Below are positions 9,375-17,412 of a stretch of 64,000 nt of DNA, one piece after another. The notes beneath the pieces were generated by a model. The model had not been told where the DNA came from. It saw nothing but the letters and a program-made list of their open reading frames with translations, and searched no databases. Source of the stretch: Treponema succinifaciens DSM 2489 (GTDB taxonomy: Bacteria > Spirochaetota > Spirochaetia > Treponematales > Treponemataceae); contig NC_015385.1 of NCBI RefSeq assembly GCF_000195275.1, positions 1,318,501-1,382,500 on the forward strand, read 5' to 3'. The translations under genes were made by a program, and so were the position numbers. Position 1 is the first letter of the stretch. Each line of letters begins with the position of its first letter.

Positions 9375-10238
9375 ATGCAAATGACAGAAGAATTAGAAAG
9401 ATTAAAAAGCTTGCAGGACGTGCTTGCTGAAAAATATGAAATTGAAGCGAAAGTTGAGGAATTGCCGAAAACTCTTGATGGCAGCACGGAAAGCCTTGAC
9501 CGTTTTAAGAGAGAATATATCGAAAAAAATAAGCTTTACGAAGAAAAAAAAGATATTGTCGCCCGCTTAAGAGTTGAGCTCGATGAAGCCCAGAGAAAAC
9601 GCGAAGAAGGCGAAAGAGGAATGGATGCTATTTCAACGCACCGCGAATATGAGATTCTTGAGAAACAGATTTCAGAAGCGCAGGCTTTGGAAGATTCAAA
9701 ACGTAAAGAACTTCAGCGCGAAGAAAAAAGCATGGCTGAGCTTAACGATTTGCTTAAAAGTGAAGAAGATTTGATTGCTTCAACAGAAAAAGATGTGAAT
9801 GAAGCTCGCGAAAATCTTGACAAGGAAATTGCCGCTTGCAATGAAAAACTTGAGGCGTTAAAAGCACAAGAAGCGGAAATATCAGAAGGTATTGATTCAG
9901 AAACAATCATGAAGTTTCAGAGAATCATCAAAAGAAATCGCAAAGGAATTGTCGCTGTAAAGGGAAAGGTTTGCGATGGTTGCCACATGATTTTACCGGC
10001 GCAGTTTGCAAATGAAGTTCACCATGGAGAAAAAATACTTTTTTGTCCTTATTGCAGCAGAATTCTTTTCTATGAAGAAGCCGCTGACTTGGATGAAAAC
10101 TATGTTTCGATTCATGACGACAGTTCTGCTGATGATATGGATGAAGATCTTCTTGAGGATGAGGATTTTATTGATATTGAGGACGATGATTCAGAAGATT
10201 CAGATTCTTCTATCAAATCCCTTGATTATGAGAATTAA
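9375..10238 (+). CDS. C4-type zinc-ribbon coiled-coil protein (COG1579/CT398-like)
   Basis: 287 residues. The first 170 or so residues are a charged coiled-coil hairpin rich in Glu, Lys and Leu. A C4 zinc ribbon follows, with CDGC near residue 200 and CPYC near 224. The C-terminus (last 45 residues) is extremely acidic. The family is widespread and its exact function is unsettled; links to type III secretion, flagellar export or RNA metabolism have been proposed. AGAGG precedes the ATG at 9375 by 9 nt, which decides this start over the upstream TTG. It is followed after only 6 nt by the RNase P RNA. Confidence 0.8.
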   Translation: MQMTEELERLKSLQDVLAEKYEIEAKVEELPKTLDGSTESLDRFKREYIEKNKLYEEKKDIVARLRVELDEAQRKREEGERGMDAISTHREYEILEKQISEAQALEDSKRKELQREEKSMAELNDLLKSEEDLIASTEKDVNEARENLDKEIAACNEKLEALKAQEAEISEGIDSETIMKFQRIIKRNRKGIVAVKGKVCDGCHMILPAQFANEVHHGEKILFCPYCSRILFYEEAADLDENYVSIHDDSSADDMDEDLLEDEDFIDIEDDDSEDSDSSIKSLDYEN

Positions 10239-10244
10239 AAAAAT

Positions 10245-10630
10245 AAGGATATGTTGACCGTGCTAAAAGAGATGATGATTTCTTTTTAGTGAGGTAAAGT
10301 CCGGGCTCCTCCGGAAAAGATGCCGGGCAATAACCGGGCGGAAAAGAAAAACTGCTGGTTTTCAGTAAAGTTTCTTTTCCGACAGAAAGTGCTACAGAAA
10401 ATTACCGCCTGTAATGGGTAAGGGTGAAAAGGCAGGGTAAGAGCCTACCGCGTTTTTGGCAACAGAAACGGCATAAGTAAACCTCATCTGGAGCAAAATC
10501 ATATAGCAGTTTGGTTTTCCGGCCTTATGCTGCGGGTAGATTGCTGGAAGTGCTAGGCAACTGGCATTGCAGATAGATGGTCAACACGTTTTTAATAAAA
10601 CGTTCCAGAACCCGGCTTATCATATCCTTT
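10245..10630 (+). ncRNA. rnpB: RNase P RNA (bacterial type A-like)
   Basis: This is the catalytic RNA that removes 5' leaders from pre-tRNAs. Conserved blocks are present in order: AGTCCGGGCTCC near 10299, ACAGAAA near 10392, TAAGAGCCTACCGC near 10438, AAACCTCATCTGGAGCAA near 10480 and CAGAACCCGGCTTAT near 10606. Helix P1 forms from AAGGATATG (10245-10253) and CATATCCTT (10621-10629). P2 continues as GTTGACC (10253-10259) with GGTCAAC (10579-10585). P1 plus the following T-rich run probably terminates the transcript. Ends are set from P1 pairing and may be off by a few bases. The 5' conserved block reads GAGGTAAAGTCC, one base longer than the usual GAGGAAAGTCC. Confidence 0.95.
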
Positions 10631-10701
10631 TTATTTTCGTTTGCATCAGATTTTCTGAAAGCAGACTTGATTTTGTTTATTGCATTTTTCGGGTGGGGAA
10701 A

Positions 10702-11664
10702 ATGAAAGCTAGATACGGTTTGGACTTGTTCTACCATAAAAGGAAAACCTTTGTTATTAAGTTTATAATCGCGTCTTTTGCAATTGTTTTTGTAACTTTA
10801 TTTTCTTTTATTTTTATAAAATTTATCGGGAACAAATTTTTTAAGCTTGATTCAGTTGATTCAATGTATAAAAACTGGTCGCTTCACACGGAAGATGGCT
10901 ATAAATCTGTTTATAATTCCGCTTCAAGAATTCTTGATGAAAATCCTTATCATAATGCCGCTCTTGCTTTTTTAGGCTATAGCTCATTTATGTTGGCGGA
11001 ATCAGAGACTGACAATATAAAGTCTCAGGAACTTTTGGACAAATCGATTTTCAGCCTTAGAAAAGCGATGCATGGATGCAAAAAAGACACGCTTCCTCAG
11101 ATTCAGTATATGCTTGGCCGCGCTTATTTTTATAAAAACAAAGTTTCAGCTTATCATTATTACGCTGATTTGGTTGTAAAATATCTTTCGCTTGCGGTTT
11201 CAAATGGATATAAATCGGCTGATATTCCGCTTTTGCTTGGATTGAGCTATGCCTCTCTTGGCGAAACTGACGAAAGTATTGCGGCGTTTACAGAAGCGCT
11301 TCTTGTGCGTGAAACTGATACGCTTTTGTTCAATATTGCAAAGCAGTATTGCAATAATGGGCAGGAATCTGTTGCAAAGCAGTATCTTGTCCGCGTTATG
11401 AAAATAAGCCAGAATGAAGATCTTTTGGACGACAGCCATATTCTTCTTGGGCAGATCTATACAAGTGAAGGCAATTTTTCGGATGCGGAAAAAGAATTTA
11501 ATTCAATTCTTGAAAAAAATCAAAATTCTGCTGACGCGCATTACGGACTTGGTGTATTATATGAGAAAAAAGGCGACAATATAAAAGCTCGGTCTGAATG
11601 GCGGAAATGCTTGAAAATTCAGTTCAACCATAAAGGCGCGCTGAAAAAAATGTCAGAGCTATAA
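10702..11664 (+). CDS. Membrane-anchored TPR protein
   Basis: 320 residues. A positively charged N-terminus and one membrane segment (about residues 14-36) are followed by a periplasmic or cytoplasmic region of tetratricopeptide-like helices (for example [60 protein letters not shown]). TPR domains are protein-interaction scaffolds. The ATG at 10702 has GGTGGGG 3-9 nt upstream; readings from further upstream would run through rnpB. It is placed directly before mreB, 37 nt away, so a role in shape or envelope assembly is plausible but unproven. Confidence 0.75.
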   Translation: MKARYGLDLFYHKRKTFVIKFIIASFAIVFVTLFSFIFIKFIGNKFFKLDSVDSMYKNWSLHTEDGYKSVYNSASRILDENPYHNAALAFLGYSSFMLAESETDNIKSQELLDKSIFSLRKAMHGCKKDTLPQIQYMLGRAYFYKNKVSAYHYYADLVVKYLSLAVSNGYKSADIPLLLGLSYASLGETDESIAAFTEALLVRETDTLLFNIAKQYCNNGQESVAKQYLVRVMKISQNEDLLDDSHILLGQIYTSEGNFSDAEKEFNSILEKNQNSADAHYGLGVLYEKKGDNIKARSEWRKCLKIQFNHKGALKKMSEL

Positions 11665-11701
11665 AAATTTGAATTTTACAGAAAAGCTTGGAGGAGGAAA
11701 A

Positions 11702-12754
11702 ATGAGCTTTCTTGATAATTTTACAACTGATATAGGAATTGATTTGGGGACTTGCAATACATTGATTTATGTCCGCGGACAAGGAATTGTTATTGACGAG
11801 CCTTCAGTTGTGGCAGTTGAAAAGGGAACTGGTAGAATTGAGGCCGTTGGTGTTGAGGCAAAGAGAATGCTTTGGAAGACACCGGGAAATATCGTCGCTA
11901 TAAGACCTTTGGCGGATGGTGTTATTTCAGACAGTGATTCAACTGAAAAAATGCTGAAATATTTTATTTCAAAAGTAATTCCGCGTCATAATCTTTTTAA
12001 GTCCATAAGAATGAAAATTGGAATTCCTTCTTGTATTACTCAGGTTCAGCAGGACGCTGTAATGGCTGCCGCTTTGAAAGCCGGTGCAAAAGAAGTAAAA
12101 CTGATTGAGGAAAGCCTTGCCGCTGCTATTGGAGCTGAAATTCCTATTTACGAGCCAGCCGGACACATGGTTTGCGATATTGGCGGCGGAACTACAGAAG
12201 TTTCAGTTATTTCCTTGGGCGGAATGGTTGTTACAAGCTCAATTAGAATCGGCGGAAATGCTTTTGACGAGGCTATTATAAAGCACATTCGTTCTGTTCA
12301 CAACTTGATAATTGGACAGCAGACTGCGGAACGTCTTAAAATTGAAATTGGAAATGCAATTGCTGAAAAAAATGTCGATGATGACAAAATTCGGAAAATG
12401 GAAATCCGCGGAGGAGATGCTATTACTGGTCTTCCACGCCGTCTTGAAGTTGATTCTGTAGAAGTGCGCGAAGCTTTGAAAGAGCCTGTTTCAAAAATTA
12501 TTGAAGAAATAAAGAAAACTTTGGGACGAACTCCTCCTGAGCTTGCGGCTGATATTGTTGAGCGCGGAATTGTTATGTCTGGCGGCGGTTCAATGCTAAA
12601 AGGCCTTAAAGATTTGATAAAGAAAGAAACTGGCGTTCCTGTATTCCTTGTAGAAAAGCCTCTTGAATGTGTTGCAAAAGGCGCAGGCGAAGCATTTGAA
12701 TTGTTCAAGGATATGTCTACTCGTCGTTCAATTTATGAAAATCTGAATGACTAA
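11702..12754 (+). CDS. mreB: Rod shape-determining protein MreB
   Basis: 350 residues, actin-like fold, usual length. Phosphate-1 motif [15 protein letters not shown] (residues 9-23), then [14 protein letters not shown], the phosphate-2 region [15 protein letters not shown], and the adenosine motif [13 protein letters not shown]. MreB polymerises under the inner membrane and directs lateral wall synthesis. GGAGGAGG lies 4 nt upstream of the ATG. It heads the mreB-mreC-mreD-mrdA-rodA cluster. Confidence 0.96.
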   Translation: MSFLDNFTTDIGIDLGTCNTLIYVRGQGIVIDEPSVVAVEKGTGRIEAVGVEAKRMLWKTPGNIVAIRPLADGVISDSDSTEKMLKYFISKVIPRHNLFKSIRMKIGIPSCITQVQQDAVMAAALKAGAKEVKLIEESLAAAIGAEIPIYEPAGHMVCDIGGGTTEVSVISLGGMVVTSSIRIGGNAFDEAIIKHIRSVHNLIIGQQTAERLKIEIGNAIAEKNVDDDKIRKMEIRGGDAITGLPRRLEVDSVEVREALKEPVSKIIEEIKKTLGRTPPELAADIVERGIVMSGGGSMLKGLKDLIKKETGVPVFLVEKPLECVAKGAGEAFELFKDMSTRRSIYENLND

Positions 12755-12774
12755 AAACATCGGGTTGTTTGCTC

Positions 12775-13653
12775 ATGGCGGGAAAATTTAAAGCTTCTAT
12801 CCGCATAAAAACTGCGGAAATTCTTTTGGCATTTCTTGTTGTTTTCAGCGGAGTGCTTTTAGGTTTTTCTGGAGGCGGATTTGTTGTTAATTTTAATAAA
12901 GTTGGTTTTTCGGTAATTTCTTTGATTCAAAAAGGAAGTAGTTCCGCAATAAGTGCTGTAACTGGAATTGTTACGTCAATAAGAGACATTGCAGTTCTTC
13001 AAAAAGAATACAAGGAACTTTCGGAAAAACTGAAAGACTATGAATTCATGCAGCGCAACAATGTTGAAATCCGAAAGGAGAACGAACGCCTGCGTGAACA
13101 GCTTCAGTTTGCCTCTGAAATTGAATATAAAAATATTCCTGCCCAGATAATCGGTCGGGATCCAGACAATCTTTATTCGGGAATTACAATAAACAAAGGC
13201 GCTAGAAGCGGAATAAAAAAAGGCTTTCCTGTTATTGCGATTCAAAGTGGAAATGTCGGCATTGTAGGCAAAGTTGTTACAGCCGGACTTGATACAAGTC
13301 TTGTAATGCCAGTTTATGACACAAAATGCAATATTTCCGCGCGGATTCAAAATACCCGTGATATTGGAATCGTTTCGGGAAACGGTTCTTATGGAAGTCC
13401 TTTAAATCTTCAGTATATACGGAAAAGAGTTTTTGACAGTTTGAATCATGGCGATATTGTTGTTACCAGCGGTGAAAATGGAAACTATGTCAAAGATGTT
13501 CCGATTGGCCGCATTTCGAAAATCAAAATTCTTGATTACGATTCATCGCTTAGCATTGAGCTTGAGCCTGTAATAGATTTTTTGCGCTTGGAAAATGTGC
13601 TTGTTGTTGACCAGAAAAATTTAAATGACAAGCCGCCGCTTGCAAAAAACTAG
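12775..13653 (+). CDS. mreC: Rod shape-determining protein MreC
   Basis: 292 residues. N-terminal cytoplasmic tail, one membrane segment (about 12-35), a coiled coil (LQKEYKELSEKLKDYEFMQ, ERLREQL), then the beta-rich periplasmic domain with AQIIGRDPDNLYSGITINKG and VVTSGENGNYVKDVPIGRI. MreC links MreB filaments to PBP2. The start is uncertain: there is no clear ribosome-binding site, and a TTG two codons upstream is also possible. It follows mreB by 20 nt. Confidence 0.92.
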   Translation: MAGKFKASIRIKTAEILLAFLVVFSGVLLGFSGGGFVVNFNKVGFSVISLIQKGSSSAISAVTGIVTSIRDIAVLQKEYKELSEKLKDYEFMQRNNVEIRKENERLREQLQFASEIEYKNIPAQIIGRDPDNLYSGITINKGARSGIKKGFPVIAIQSGNVGIVGKVVTAGLDTSLVMPVYDTKCNISARIQNTRDIGIVSGNGSYGSPLNLQYIRKRVFDSLNHGDIVVTSGENGNYVKDVPIGRISKIKILDYDSSLSIELEPVIDFLRLENVLVVDQKNLNDKPPLAKN

Positions 13654-13673
13654 CTTTGTTGTTTGGAGAAAAA

Positions 13674-14186
13674 ATGTTACGAGCTTTTTTTTCAAGTTCT
13701 GCCATTCTGCTTTTTGTTTCTGTTTTTGAAGCCGCAGTTCTTTCGAATATTGTTTTTCTTCCGGCTTTGCCAGACTTGTCTTTGATTTGCGTTTTGTTTT
13801 TTTCTATAAATAATGGAAAAATAATCGGAGAAACTACAGGTTTTGTTTCAGGCTTGTTTTTGGATTTTTTGAGCGCTTGTCCGATTGGATTGAACTGTCT
13901 TCTTAGATCTGTGCTTGGCTATTTGGGCGGAATTTTCAACAGGTCATTGAATACAGAAGGATTTTTTGTTCCGCTTTTTCTTGGAATTTGCGCTACAATA
14001 TTAAAAGTCCTTTTCATTTATCTAATTTCCATGTTTTTTCCTCTTATTGTCGCTTCGTATAAAATTTTTTCTTTCAGCTTTTTATTTGAAATTTTGATGA
14101 ACGGATTTTTGAGTCCGTTTGTTTTTAAATTTTTGCGGCTTTTTAGAAATAGCGTTATTTTAAAACCGGAGAATATTTTTCAATGA
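13674..14186 (+). CDS. mreD: Rod shape-determining protein MreD
   Basis: 170 residues, very hydrophobic, with about five membrane segments and the family feature FVSGLFLDFLSACPIGLN. MreD is the integral membrane partner of MreC in the elongasome. TGGAGA lies just upstream of the ATG at 13674. Its stop overlaps the mrdA start (ATGA), so the two are translationally coupled. Confidence 0.85.
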   Translation: MLRAFFSSSAILLFVSVFEAAVLSNIVFLPALPDLSLICVLFFSINNGKIIGETTGFVSGLFLDFLSACPIGLNCLLRSVLGYLGGIFNRSLNTEGFFVPLFLGICATILKVLFIYLISMFFPLIVASYKIFSFSFLFEILMNGFLSPFVFKFLRLFRNSVILKPENIFQ

Positions 14187-16096
14187 GCGGAAAAAATCGT
14201 TTTGATTCAGCTTTTGAAGATTCAAAAAACAAAAGCGGCTCGCTAAAAAAAAATTATAAAGCTTCATTTTTGCTTGGAATTATTTCTGTTTTTTTTGCTG
14301 TTTATGCGCTGAAACTTTTCAGCCTTCAGATTTTGGAAGGAGCGCAGTATCAAAACCGCTCTGTTCGAATTTCAAGAACTATAACAAAAATTGCGGCTCA
14401 GCGTGGAGAAATTTTTGATAGAAAGGCAAAGTTGCCGATGGTTATCAATACAGATTCTTTCGCTGTTGATTTGATTCCTGGAGAAATTCCGCAGGGATAT
14501 TTTGATACTGTTGCAACGAAACTCGCCAAATTCCTTGGAATTTCAAAAATGAATATTGACACAAAAATTCCGTCGCGGCTCAGAAAAAGTTTTTCGCCAA
14601 TTGAAGTAAAAACAAACGTTCCTTTTGAAATTATTTCGAATATTGCAGAAAATCTGACTGACTTGCCTGGAGTTTCATGGAGAAACAAGCCTGTCCGCTA
14701 TTATGCCGAAACTGGTTCTCTGAGCCATGTTTTAGGATACGTAGGCGATATTACAAATGAAGAACTTAAGCTGATGTATAACAAAGGCTATACTTCAAAT
14801 TCAATCGTTGGAAAAACTGGAATCGAAAGGCAGTATGACAGCTTGCTTCAGGGAAAAGAAGGAAGCATAAGCCGCACAGTTGATGTTCACGGACGAATCT
14901 TGAATGAGGATCCTGTTGTTGTTCCGCCTGTGAGTGGAAAAAATCTTGTTCTCACAATCGATAGTGAAATTCAAACTTTGGCAGAAAAAGCACTTGGAGA
15001 ACGGGTAGGGGCTGCGGTTGTTATAAAGCCTGCTTCCGGGGAAATTCTTGCCATGGTTTCATATCCATATTTTGATGCCAATATATTTTCAAAAGATGAC
15101 GCTTCTGCTCAATATGCAAAACTTGCCGCGGACAAAAATAAGCCAATGCTGAACAGAGTTGTAAATGCTGAATATCCTCCGGCTTCAACTTTTAAAATCA
15201 TTATGAGCACTGCAGTTCTTTCAGAAAAAGTTTTCCCTGCGGAAAAAAAAATAGAATGTCCCGGCAGAATTACTTACGGAGACAGAGTTTTCCGTTGCCA
15301 TATCGGGCTTCCAGGACATGGCTGGCTTGATTTAAAAAATGCGCTTGCCCAGAGTTGCGATGTTTATTTTTGGGTCATAGGAACAGATCATCTTGGGGTG
15401 GAGCGAATCGCAAGTTATTCCAAAGAATTTGGATTTGGCCAGAGTCTTGGAATTGATTTGCCTGCTCAAAGCAATGGCTTTGTTCCTACGCCGCAATGGA
15501 AGGAACGCCGTTACCATGAAAAATGGCTTGGCGGCGACACAATGAATGTGTCAATCGGACAGGGATATACTCTTGCAACGCCTCTTCATGTTGCGAATAT
15601 GATGGCTATGGTTTGCAACAGCGGAAAAATTTACAGGCCGCATTTGCTTAAAGAAATTCGGGATTCCGCAAATGATTCAGTTCAAGAAATAAAGCCTGAA
15701 GTAATGCATGAGTCAACTGTAGCTCCTGAAGTCTGGAAAGATGTTCAAAGAAATTTGCGTTACACAATTACAGACGGAACTGCTGTTTATCCGATGCACA
15801 ATACTTCTGTACAGATTGCGGGAAAAACTGGAACTGCGGAAGTTAATGGCGTTGGAAAAAATCACTGGCATTCTTGGATGGTTGCTTATGCGCCTTTTGA
15901 TGCTCCGCCTGAAGAGCAAGTTGTTGTCGCGGTTCTAGTTGAAGCCGTAAATACTTGGGAATGGTGGGCTCCTTATGCCACAAATATAATTATCCAGGGA
16001 ATTTTCAATAATCAGACTTTTGAAGAATCTGTGGATGCTTTGAAATTCCGCTATTTACTGAACAGGCAAAGAGCAGCAGGAGGAAGACGCGAATGA
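14183..16096 (+). CDS. mrdA: Penicillin-binding protein 2 (elongasome transpeptidase)
   Basis: 637 residues. One N-terminal membrane segment (about 28-48) is followed by the PBP dimerisation domain (RGEIFDRKAKLPMVIN) and the transpeptidase domain with the three active-site motifs: STFK (serine near 334), SCD (near 388) and KTGTAEV (near 547). PBP2 crosslinks peptidoglycan during elongation, in complex with RodA. It overlaps mreD and rodA by ATGA at both ends, so stoichiometric co-translation is likely. Confidence 0.95.
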   Translation: MSGKNRFDSAFEDSKNKSGSLKKNYKASFLLGIISVFFAVYALKLFSLQILEGAQYQNRSVRISRTITKIAAQRGEIFDRKAKLPMVINTDSFAVDLIPGEIPQGYFDTVATKLAKFLGISKMNIDTKIPSRLRKSFSPIEVKTNVPFEIISNIAENLTDLPGVSWRNKPVRYYAETGSLSHVLGYVGDITNEELKLMYNKGYTSNSIVGKTGIERQYDSLLQGKEGSISRTVDVHGRILNEDPVVVPPVSGKNLVLTIDSEIQTLAEKALGERVGAAVVIKPASGEILAMVSYPYFDANIFSKDDASAQYAKLAADKNKPMLNRVVNAEYPPASTFKIIMSTAVLSEKVFPAEKKIECPGRITYGDRVFRCHIGLPGHGWLDLKNALAQSCDVYFWVIGTDHLGVERIASYSKEFGFGQSLGIDLPAQSNGFVPTPQWKERRYHEKWLGGDTMNVSIGQGYTLATPLHVANMMAMVCNSGKIYRPHLLKEIRDSANDSVQEIKPEVMHESTVAPEVWKDVQRNLRYTITDGTAVYPMHNTSVQIAGKTGTAEVNGVGKNHWHSWMVAYAPFDAPPEEQVVVAVLVEAVNTWEWWAPYATNIIIQGIFNNQTFEESVDALKFRYLLNRQRAAGGRRE

Positions 16097-17412
16097 AAAT
16101 CAGATTTTTTAGTTCAATTGACTATATTCTTCTTTTGTGCGTTTTGCTTTTAATAACCATTGGCATTGCATTTATTTATTCTTCTGGAATAAATTCTGAA
16201 GGTGTTCTTGTTTCCAATGAGTACATAAAGCAGATTGTTTGGTTTTGCATCGGATTTTCAGTAATGATTATAATGGCTCTGATGGATTACAGAAAACTGG
16301 AGCGATATTCCCATTACTTTTTTATTTTTATGGCGGCAATTCTTGTATACACAAGATTTTTTGGAAGATATGTAAATGGAGCTAGAAGCTGGCTTGGAAT
16401 CGGGGATTTGGGAATTCAGCCTTCTGAGCTTATGAAAATAGCATTTATACTTTGTTTGGCGCGTTTTCTTGAAAAATCCTCTGCTGAAAAACCAATGAAA
16501 CGTTTTGTGCTTGCAATTTGTATAATGATGGTTCCAATGGGACTTATTCTTCTTCAGCCTGACTTGGGAACTGCGAGTGTTTTTCTTCCTATTTTTCTTT
16601 TTATGTGCTTTATGGCTGATGTTCCTGTCCGCTATCTTATGATTGTTTTTTTGACTGGAATGCTTACCATTGTTTTTGCGGTTCTTCCAATTTGGGAAAC
16701 TGAAATTTTGCGGAAATCTGTTCCCATTATCCATGTTCTTTCAAACATAAAACTTAGAATTCTTGTTTTTTCAGCTTCCCTTGGAATTTGTATAATTGGA
16801 ATTTTGGGAAATATGTTTTTCAAGAAAAAATATTATTATTGGATTACATATTTCTTTGGAATTTTTTCATGCGCAATTGCTGGTTCCTGGTGTTGCGGAA
16901 AAGTTTTAAAGCCTTACCAGATTGCAAGGCTTATAGTTTTTATAGATCCGAATAGCGATCCTCGTGGAGCCGGCTGGAATATAATTCAGTCCAAAACTGC
17001 AATAGGAGCTGGAACACTTTTTGGGCGCGGATTCATGCAAGGTTCTCAAAGCCATTTGCGTTTTCTTCCTCAGCAAAGCACGGATTTTATATTCAGCATC
17101 TTTTCAGAGGAAATGGGATTTGTAGGCGGAATTGTTTTATTCTGCGCATTTTTTGCAATCTTGATTCGAATTACGCACATAATAAGGCAGACTAATAATT
17201 CCTACAGCTGCTACATTGCTTCTGGAATTCTTGGAATGTTCTTTTTTCATTTTATTGTAAATGTTGGAATGGTTATGGGAATAATGCCAATCACAGGAAT
17301 TCCGCTTCCGTTTCTTTCTTATGGAGGTTCTGCGCTTTTGACAAATATGCTTGCGATTGGTCTTTTGATGAGCATTAACAGCCGCCGTCTTGATTTTAAA
17401 ACAACTTTATGA
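16093..17412 (+). CDS. rodA: Rod shape-determining SEDS glycosyltransferase RodA
   Basis: 439 residues with about ten membrane segments and SEDS motifs: GARSWLGIGDLGIQPSELMKIA, LLQPDLGTASV (with the catalytic-region Asp), LPQQSTDFIFSIFSEEMGF and GIPLPFLSYGGSALL. RodA polymerises glycan strands during cell elongation. The protein is longer than many RodA (about 370-400), with the extra residues in the segment from about 195 to 270. AGGAGGAA lies 7 nt before its ATG, which overlaps the mrdA stop. Confidence 0.95.
   Translation: MKIRFFSSIDYILLLCVLLLITIGIAFIYSSGINSEGVLVSNEYIKQIVWFCIGFSVMIIMALMDYRKLERYSHYFFIFMAAILVYTRFFGRYVNGARSWLGIGDLGIQPSELMKIAFILCLARFLEKSSAEKPMKRFVLAICIMMVPMGLILLQPDLGTASVFLPIFLFMCFMADVPVRYLMIVFLTGMLTIVFAVLPIWETEILRKSVPIIHVLSNIKLRILVFSASLGICIIGILGNMFFKKKYYYWITYFFGIFSCAIAGSWCCGKVLKPYQIARLIVFIDPNSDPRGAGWNIIQSKTAIGAGTLFGRGFMQGSQSHLRFLPQQSTDFIFSIFSEEMGFVGGIVLFCAFFAILIRITHIIRQTNNSYSCYIASGILGMFFFHFIVNVGMVMGIMPITGIPLPFLSYGGSALLTNMLAIGLLMSINSRRLDFKTTL

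Noticed and set aside
12298-12708. Minus-strand open frame inside mreB
   Set aside because: Shadow of the conserved mreB sequence; Ser/Arg/Pro-rich with no family features.
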